Shown in pieces: positions 46,001 to 55,000 of a stretch of DNA of 64,000 bases (positions are counted from its first letter, which is position 1; each line of letters starts with the position of its first letter). A model generated the notes under the pieces. It ran no database searches. It saw only the letters and a program-made list of their open reading frames with translations, and was not told the DNA's origin. This DNA comes from Simmondsia chinensis. Lineage: Eukaryota > Streptophyta > Magnoliopsida > Caryophyllales > Simmondsiaceae. The stretch is from positions 30,707,131-30,771,130 of the forward strand of contig JAGTTD010000013.1 in assembly GCA_018398585.1 (NCBI GenBank). The letters run 5' to 3'. Made by a program: the position numbers and the translations under genes.

Positions 46001-49000
46001 GAGGTTGTTGTTCATGGCTGATATGAGCTCTTTTCAATCAAAGTGGGATGAGTTTTTTGAGAAATTTAAACAAGAAATGAGACAAGTATTTGAAGATTCG
46101 AGACAAGAGTGGAGGCAGCAAAGTACGAATCTGCAATATACAGTTCAACAATATCTTAACATTAGTTGTGATGGTGCTAGTGTTCTTGATGCAAATGAGT
46201 TTCCGGAGCTAGCAGATAGTGTTAGACAACCAAAGTTCAAAGTTAAGCAAAAAGAGAAAGCACAAACGATTGTTGTTAAAGAGAAATTCGGCTAAGACAA
46301 TGCCGGAATTGATGAAAACAAGGTAGAAGAACCTGAGTTAGAATAAGATGATCCATATGAAGACTCCTTGCTGGAGATAGAGTATCTTGCTGATACCGAA
46401 GCACAGTATGATTTGCATCCGGATTGGGAATACGATTTGCATGTCAAAGGAATGTTAAAGAAAGCAAAGAGTAAGACGAAGAGGAGTCACCTAAGTGAAG
46501 CATTGAAAGACGTTAGGGGTAAAAAGAAGTTGACAAAGTCGAAGTTGAAGCGTGAAGAAGGATCTCAAATTGTTAAGGTAAATGTTAGTCCTCAAGTTCA
46601 TCTTCAATTAGATCAAGACAGGATCGCTCCAACCAGATGCACACAAGGAGTTGTTGCTGCAGAGTTGCAAATTCCAGTGGAGAAATCACTTGTTCGGCTG
46701 GAGAATTTGCAAAATATGATCACGTGGCAATATAAGCAAGTGTTGGAACCTTTAAAAGTGCAAGATCAACTTTCCAAGTTGAAGGTAGCAGCTTCAGTTC
46801 AATGTCTGGTTGCTGATTTACAGCTTAGGCAACATAACTTGCTACCAATGCAAGCAAGCGATCCATTTCAGTCTGAAGAATTGTATGACTCGATCAAGGA
46901 GCAAGATCAAATGAGGGAAGCTAGAGTTTACACAACTAAGAACACTAACAAAAGCTTCCTTGATCAAATAGAATGGAACAAGTTAGAATTGGAGTTAGTT
47001 GTACAGATCAATAAAATAGCTAGTGTTAGTCCTCTTGATCCGATTCTAGAAGCTGTTATGCTCTTTCGGCATGCCGATCGGCAAGTTCGGAGTGGAATAA
47101 TTCTGTTTTGGAGCTGTTCGAACTGCATTTGGGAATGTTTACAAGCAGAATTTAATGTTTGGTTTTCTTGGTTTGAGTTTGGAAGGCCTCCGAAGTTATT
47201 AAATGTCTTCACATGCAGTTTTATGGGGTTAGCGGCATGTAACATCTTCCAAGCAGCATTCTACAAGCAGAATTACAGTGGTGCTGCTGCATTGTATGAT
47301 TCTCATCCGCAATACAGAGTTTTTGGTGGTGTTTGCTGCGCCGGTATTAGGATGATTTGGTATGATATGGGCAGACCACCTGAGGTTAACTCTCCAAATC
47401 AGATGTGAAATAACATGTTCAAGCCGTGATACAAATGCAGGCTTCAGTAAACTACTCAGATGTATTCACTACTTCACAGACACATTTCAGCAAGAAGTCA
47501 TCAATTCAGCTGTCATTTCATACGCAAAAAGTGTTCTTCATTGTTACAACTCTCTTTCATTCTTGAGGACAAGAATGTTTTCAAGGGGAAAGGAATGTTA
47601 CAAACCAAGAATCTGAGGCTTAAGTTTAAATTGGCTAAATGGCGGGAAAATCTGTTGGTAGTTAAATTCTGTTAATGTTGTTCTGATCTGCATATTCTGC
47701 TGCTGCATTGATGCTGTTAATATGCTGAATAGAGTTAATTAGTTTAAATAAAGATGTAATAGCATTAGTTAGCTTGGTATTATATTAGCTGATTTGTAAT
47801 AAGCTGGCTGTTAGGCGTGCTGCTGGGTACTGATCTGTTGCTGCTTTGCTACTCTGCTGGTGCGTGCTGCAGGGGCTGTTTGTTGCTGTTTTTTAGGTGC
47901 CAAAATGCATTTAAATATTAGTTAGGTATTCTAGATGGTTCTAGATGATTCCTAGCTAAATTGGTTAGTAGTTCATGTAATTGGATTGCTATAAATAATG
48001 TAATCTGCTGTAATGTTAGGCATACAATCAAATCAATGAAATCTGAAACTTAATCTCATTTGAGATCAAAACTCTACTCTCTCATCTCCTTTTCCCTTCT
48101 TTCTCTCATCTAACTCTAAACTCTATCTTCTCATCTTAATTTCCCTTCTTTCTCATCCCAAACTCTCAATCTATCCAAATTTATATTAGTTTACGTTCGA
48201 GGTTCGAGCCCGAGCGTAACACATTGCTGCCATTACAGGACACACTGCACCGCATTGATCTGATTTCAGGGGGCTGCCTTGCAAATTAGGCCCACTTATC
48301 TTATGAGTCCAGCTGAGCATGAGGAGTTGAGGCGCCAAGTAGAGGAATTACTCGCTAAAGGGTTTATCCAGGAGATCATAAGCCCTTGCGCGGTTCTCGC
48401 TCTATTGAAGCCAAAGAAGGACGGTAGTTGGCGTATGTGCATAGAGTGTAGAGCTATTAGCAAGCTCACGGTACTTTACTGTTTTCCAATTCTGCGAATG
48501 GATAACATACTTGATCAGCTACATAACTCGAAGTTATTCAGCAAACTCGACTTGAAGAGCGGATATCATTAGATCCGCATCTCGCCAGGTGATGAATGTA
48601 AAACCGCCTTCAAGACATGGGAAGAATTGTATGAGTGGCTTGTCATGCCATTCGGGTTGTCCAATGCGCCAAGCACGTTCATGTTGTTCATGAACCAGGT
48701 TTTACGTTCATTCATTAGAAGATTTGTTGTCATCTACTTTGACGATATCTTAATCTACGGCCAAAACCGAGTTGAGTACTTGGAGCATCTAAAGGAAGTA
48801 CTTAGTACATTGAGAGAGTATCACTTATTCGCCGCCTTAAAGAAGTGCGAGTTCATGAAGGATTGGGTGACCTTCCTTGGTTTCATTGTGTCCAAGAATG
48901 GCATAGCGGCTGACGAAGGCAAGATTGAAGCGATTCGAGATTGGCCATAGCTGAAGACGATTAGTGAGGTATGAAGTTTTCACGCTTTGGCGTCTTTCTA

Positions 49001-52000
49001 TAAGAGGTTTGTGCCAAACTTCTGTTCAATAATGGCGCCCATCACAAATTGCATGAAGGGGAGCTCCTTTGCTTGGATGCCATCAGCAGCTGACGCCTTC
49101 GAAGAAGTGAAGAGGAGGCCAATCACATCACCGGTATTAGCCTTATTGGATTTACATAATACTTTCAAGCTTCACACTGATGCCTCTAAGATTGACATTG
49201 GCGCATTACTTAGTCAGAAGGGGCGTCCTATTGCGTATTTCAGTGAGAAACTTGATGGGAGTAGGGTCAACTATTCAACTTAGGACGTTGAGTTTTATGT
49301 TGTGGTGAGAGCGTTAAGGCATTGGAATTCCGATCTAGCCAACAAGGAGCTTGTGTTATGTTTGGGTAACGCTACATTGAAGTACATCAACAGCTAAGAC
49401 AAGCTATCTGACTGGCATGCAAAGTGGGTGAGTTACATTTAGCTCTTTCACTTTGTGATTAAACACAAGTTAGGCGCATTGAACAGGGTGGCGGATGTAC
49501 TGAGTAGGCGTACTCTCTCCATATCGCACAACATAGTTTCCGTGGTTGGTTTTGATCAGTTGACGGAATAGTACAAGGATGATCTCACCTTTGGGGAGGT
49601 TTGGCAGGAAGCTCAATCCGGTTCAGTACCCAGATATTATATACATGGTAGGTTTCTCTTCAAGGGAAATCGACTGTGCACACCAGACTCAAGCTTACGC
49701 CTCAAGATCATCCATGAGAAGCATAATGAGGGGCATATGGGAAGAGACAAGACGCTCCAGTTGATGAGTGCCAACTACTTTTGGTCTACATTAAGAAAAG
49801 AGGTGGAGAGGTTCGTCAAGTGATGCCGGATATCAAAAGGCAGGATGTCCAATGCAAGGCTATACCTGCCTTTGCCAATTCTGAGTCAGCCTTGGGCGGA
49901 TATTAGTATGGATTTTGTAATGGGGTTACCGAGAATGCGGGGAGGTATTGACTCGATCTTCATTGTTGTGGATCGATTCTCTAAGATGGCACATTTCATA
50001 GGGTGCAAGAAAGCTGCAGAAGTAATACATGTGGCAAAGTTGTACTTTCAAGAGGTGTACAAGCTTCATGGGTTACCAACCAACATAGTCTCAAATAAGG
50101 ATGTGTGGTTTGTGAATCACTTCTGGAAGACACTATGGAGGATGGCGAACACGTCTCTCGCCTTCAGCACCATTCATCACCCTCAAATGGATAGTAGAAT
50201 TTGTACCAAGTTGAGTTAGCCTACAACAGCTCAGTTAATCAGAGCACGGGATTTCCACAGTTCGAAGTTGTTTATGGATTTGTTTCCCGATCTCCGATAG
50301 ATCTGGCGCGAGTCCCTGATCTTACTCATCTTCATGGTAAGGCAGAAGACTTCATATCCAACCTACAAGACATCCATGCTCAGACCTGAGTATGGTTACT
50401 AGAAGCAACCGTCAAGTACAAGTTGGCAAGTGACAAGAGGTGTAGGGCAGTGCAACTACAGGTTGGCGATCCAGTTTGGGCAATTCTGAGTAGGGAACGT
50501 TTTCCAACATTGGAGTATAGCAAATTGACGGCACGAAAGATTGGTCCTTTACGGGATCTAGAAAAGATGAATGACAACGCCTACTGACTACAATTGCCGA
50601 GTGGAATGCGAACTTCACACGTATTCAACATCAAGCATCTCGACCCATAATTTGGTGAGAACATTACGGAAGACCCATTGACGAGTTCGAGGGAAAATTT
50701 TCTCCACCCCAAAGAGGATGATGCAGCCCACCAGTTGGTGGATGACTTGGCCAGTAAGGCTTGGCGAGTAGGTTCGGTTGGCAAGCTCCCAGGAAACGCG
50801 GCCTTAAAGTTTAACGTAGAATAGAATATTTAGTATTAGACTAATAGATAATTATTAGCTATTTTATATTTATCTTTAAGTCTTTTAGTCTTGTTAAATT
50901 AGCTCCTCTATTTAAGTAAGAGGAAGGCTAGGGTTTAGTCATTCAATTCATAGATATTTTCATTATTTTCAAGAGTTTTCTCCTATTCTCGGGCTGTGAG
51001 AATTTGAGTTACTATTTTTCTTCTTTGTTTCTTATTGCTTTAGTAATAGAAATTAAGGGAGGGCTGTTGAACCTTCCCTTTTGCCAGTTATTTCCATCTA
51101 AGTGCTGCATCAATAGCCTTTAGTAATAGCGGCAATACCAACATCATAGCAACAGACATATCTCCATTACTAAAAACTATAGTAAAAAAAAGGACAACAG
51201 CAACAAAGATGACCCTGTTGCTATTGGTCACTTTTTTTATAGTATAACTCAATATTTGTCCACAAAAAATTATTATATTGTGGCGAATGGTACTTAGGCT
51301 TATGTTCCATATCAAGATTTTTTAATAGAAATCAAACAAGTTTTCGTTGGAGGTATCTAAGTGAAAAAATTTTTAAACGAGCAAAAACTATGCACTCACA
51401 GGCTACAAGCAAGTATTAGTTATATATGGCGGTATATGAGTGTTGTTTCCATAATGAATCAATATAAAGTCAAATTCAGTAGCTATTGAGTGGTTGAAAA
51501 TGCGATTTTATTGGGAAATTTGAGCGGTTAACTAAACTAACAGAAGAAAGCAAGAAATTTAGGTTGTCAAATCAATCAAAGGTAGTTTAGGGAATGAATT
51601 AAGGTTAAGCATATCTCGGATACAAACAATATATTATTTCACCACGACAATGACTTTAAAGGTTTAAACTACAAGCTCTAAATCCAGATGAATACTTAAT
51701 TAAGATTTAGGGTAATAGATTAGTCTAAGGGTATAAACCTTTTGACCACTTTGAGTGTTCCATGGCTATCAATAGCACTATTTAACTCCTTTGTCATACC
51801 TATTTCGATATTAATTTATTTAAAAGAATGTCTTTAGGGTTGGGTACAATCTCAACCCTTATTGCTCATAAAAACTTGTTACATTAAATTCTAGGCTACG
51901 AGTACAAGACTACATGTAAACAAAAATTCAAATAATGGCTACAAACACATAAAATGAAAACATATCTACTATATAACACTCTGCACAGGGGTGCAAAAAG

Positions 52001-55000
52001 AGTGTAACTAAAGTCATTATCGCTATAAGAACATAATTTGGGAGCTGGTAGGCTAACCATCCTTTATCTCTAAATTAATGGTCCGCTCCTCCTTGGGAGT
52101 TTCACAAATCAAAGAATCAAAAGAAAAAGAGAAAAGAAAACTCATGTATTAAGACGCCTTTGATTAATGTTGACACGACACTGACTTCAGTCCCCCGGTA
52201 TTCCGACCACTTGTGCTTCAACCTTCGTGAGAATTCAATCTCTAGGGCTGGCTCGGGGAAGGAGGAGAGTAGAGAAAAATGCCAAAGATCCTAAAATTTA
52301 GCAAGTCCCCCTTTTATAGGGGCACGTGCCCTAGGAGACCCCGTGCAAGCATTTGATCAATCGGGTGAAAATTCGATCAATTGGCCAGTGACCATGTAAC
52401 TTCAAACATGCGTAACTTTTAATCCATGAGGAGTTACGAGACAAACTACATATAAAAATGAAGCTCTTAAAAAAATCTACATGATCTCAATGGTATAGTT
52501 GCTAGGACTAGCTATTATTGGGTCATGGATACTCTTCTTTTAACCTTTTGCTCGTAGTAGGCTTGATGGGTTGCCAAAATGCTTGGCCGATTGATCTGTG
52601 CACATAATTTTCTTGGCCTAATTTTGACCCGGTCGGTACGTCTCACACACGTGGTCGTATTTTTCTGAGTTGTCTCTAAATTTGCCTATTTTTGCACATT
52701 TCTCTGCTTTTCTAGTCATTCTTGCTCCAAAACTTACCAATCCTACGTACTTATAAATTGCATTGAAGTATAAATGTAATCACTAAAAATGTCATGGTAA
52801 TGGGAAATAAAATATATAAAAATACAACACATTCATCAGTACCTTAGTTATTGTGTATACTAAAATATCAAGGTGTTTGAATCATAAATATTTAAATTTA
52901 AGGGTATCTAAGTGATAATTGCTTTACACTAATATTTCTCCCATATAAATGAACACAGGAAGAGGGAGCAGAGGAGAGAAACAAGGAGGGTAACGGAGGA
53001 AGAGCTAGCGACGGACAAGTGGGCGTGGCGCAAATATGGCCAAAAACCCATCAAGGGCTCTTCCTTTCCCAGGTTTCTGAATATTTACTCGTCATACTAG
53101 CATTTTATGATAAAAAACCACTATATTTAATAGTTAGATTTACTCGATTTCAAAGAAAATGATAACATGGTTAAGGAATATTTCCATATCCTTATATCAC
53201 ATAGGTAGTTTTAATAAAAAATTATCATATTCTTATACATATTACCTATGTTAATAAGAGTGTGTGTGTGTGCACGCACGTGTATGTACATATAAGGTGA
53301 AGTTATCATTTAGATTACGTTTAGTTTAACTTTTTAATAGCTTAAAGTGGTAAAAATCTCTAGCTGATCGAAAGACTTGCATTTAATTGATATAAAAGAT
53401 CTTTTTACATCTTTTTCACAGCTTATATAGAGAGATGAAAAGGTTATTTTATAATTAAGTAGAAAAAAATGCAAAACTTGATCTTTTTCACAACTTATTT
53501 TAGAAAAATATTTTTAAAAGCCATATTAACATTAAATACTACTATGGCCTACTTTTACTTGTTATCATTAGCCCCACCTACCACCACCCTTTTACAACCA
53601 TGGATCTAGGGATGGCAATGGGGTGGGGCGGGTGCGGGGGACACCTCGTCCATACCCGTACCCGCCCCATTATCCGTCACGGGTATGAAATGGGCACCCG
53701 TACCTGCCCTGGCGGATACAAACCCATACCTGTACCCACCCATTACCCACAGGTACCCATTACCCGCCCCTACCCGGCCTTACCTGCTTCGTACCCACCT
53801 TGTTACTTATCCATGTTCAATATATTACTCATAAATTCTTTTCTTTTTCCCTTCAATAATAACCATGAATTCATACTTATAAATTGCATAAGAATTATTT
53901 TATATAAAATAACACAACGGGTAACTCCAATATACGATTATGAGGCGGGTATATGCGGTACGGGGCAGGGCAGTGCGGGTACAAGCCTATACCCGTACCC
54001 GCCCCATACCTATGACGGGTATTGACATATGTATCCTACCCGTACCTGCCCCAAACGGGGCGAATACCCGCGAGTAATGGGTTTTACCCGCCCCATTGCC
54101 ATCCCTACATGGATCACTACACTCCCTACTCTCCACTATCAAGACCAACTATTATCATGATTTTCTCATTCTATTTTTGTTAGTTGATTTATATATTAAG
54201 TCCTTTTTGTGATTATAATAGTTAAGTTTTTTTTTAAACTTGTATCCAAACACTTTATTCTATAAAAAAGATCTTTCTACACGAGACAATCAAACACTTC
54301 ACTGTAAAAAAATACATATCTTAAATGAATAGATCTTATTGAATTAAATAAGATGAAATAAGCTAAACCAAATGTACATTTAATTACCTTAAAGTTTAAG
54401 TATTTATTTCATGTGTGTTATGACATTTTAATATATGTAGAATAAGGTATACTTAAGTTTCAATATTTTATCAATTAGATACTCTATGTAAGAATATGGT
54501 CAATTTTTGTTAGAATCCATACAACTTTTAAATTTCAATAGGCCTTTTGGCCCAACGCACGGAGTTGGCACATGAGTTGGCACATTTAGGCTCCGTTTGT
54601 TTCGGGAAAAAATCACATTCTAGGAAGTGGTTTTCTCCTTTTCCTTTGTTTGGCTTATCATTAGCTCGAGGAAGAGGTTTTCCGGAAAACCTTGTCCCGC
54701 AAATGAGGGAAATTGACTTCCCTTCAAAATTGGGAAAGTCGTGATTCTAAGTGGCTCAGAAACCTTGGCGTTTATCATCACGCAAATCGAGATCAAATTA
54801 AAATAAACCAGACTGTATTGTAAACATTTAACGTCAACAACGGACAAGAATTAGACTAAACAATTAAAAGCAGCTTGGATACTACTTTATTATTGTTGCA
54901 AAGAACAACTCTAATCAAGTTGAATTGTTATATAATATTATAGAAGAAAATTATCTAGGTAATATTTTATTTTGTTACTTCATATATGTTGTATTATTAC

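Larger units (their letters stand above)
44826..48221 (+). mobile_element. Young non-autonomous LTR retrotransposon nested in the gypsy
   Basis: LTRs 44826-45450 (625 bp) and 47596-48221 (626 bp) begin TGTTACAAACC and end GTAACA, and differ at only a few positions by eye. The primer site TGGTATCAGAGC (45453-45464) is a perfect initiator-tRNA match. The purine tract AAGGGGAAAGGAA lies at 47583-47595. Flanks CATGG (44821-44825) and CATTG (48222-48226) match at 4 of 5. The interior has no protease, RT or integrase, only one long reading frame with two stops (46014-47408). The LTRs are much more alike than the gypsy LTRs around them, so it is the younger insertion. Confidence 0.85.
40917..51112 (+). 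mobile_element. Ty3/gypsy retrotransposon with nested insertions
   Basis: 5' LTR 40917-41076 plus 42774-43017 (split by a LINE); 3' LTR 50719-51112, both TGATGCAG...CTGCATCA, about 395 bp. After the 5' LTR TGATATTAAAGC (43020-43031) is a decayed initiator-tRNA primer site. Before the 3' LTR is a purine tract CAAAGAGGA. Flanks GTAGC (40912-40916) and ATAGC (51113-51117) form a 5-bp duplication with one mismatch. The interior has gag with a CCHC knuckle, protease, RT, RNase H and integrase in gypsy order, all broken. A younger non-autonomous LTR element (44826-48221) sits between protease and RT. The short LTRs recall the Reina chromoviruses, but I cannot assign the lineage. Confidence 0.85.
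31681..52958 (+). other. Intron 1 of the WRKY gene, 21.3 kb, repeat-filled
   Basis: GT at 31681 and AG at 52957-52958. It contains three-copy tandem units, a gypsy with a nested LINE and LTR element, a TRIM array, SINEs and MITEs. Most insertions are themselves complete or orderly, so the length reflects repeated insertion and not assembly scrambling, although long reads should confirm it. Confidence 0.75.

Noticed and set aside
52180..52640. Possible solo LTR on the minus strand
   Set aside because: A TATA-like box and GATCAATCG words recall the copia LTR at 15469, but I could not define ends or a duplication.
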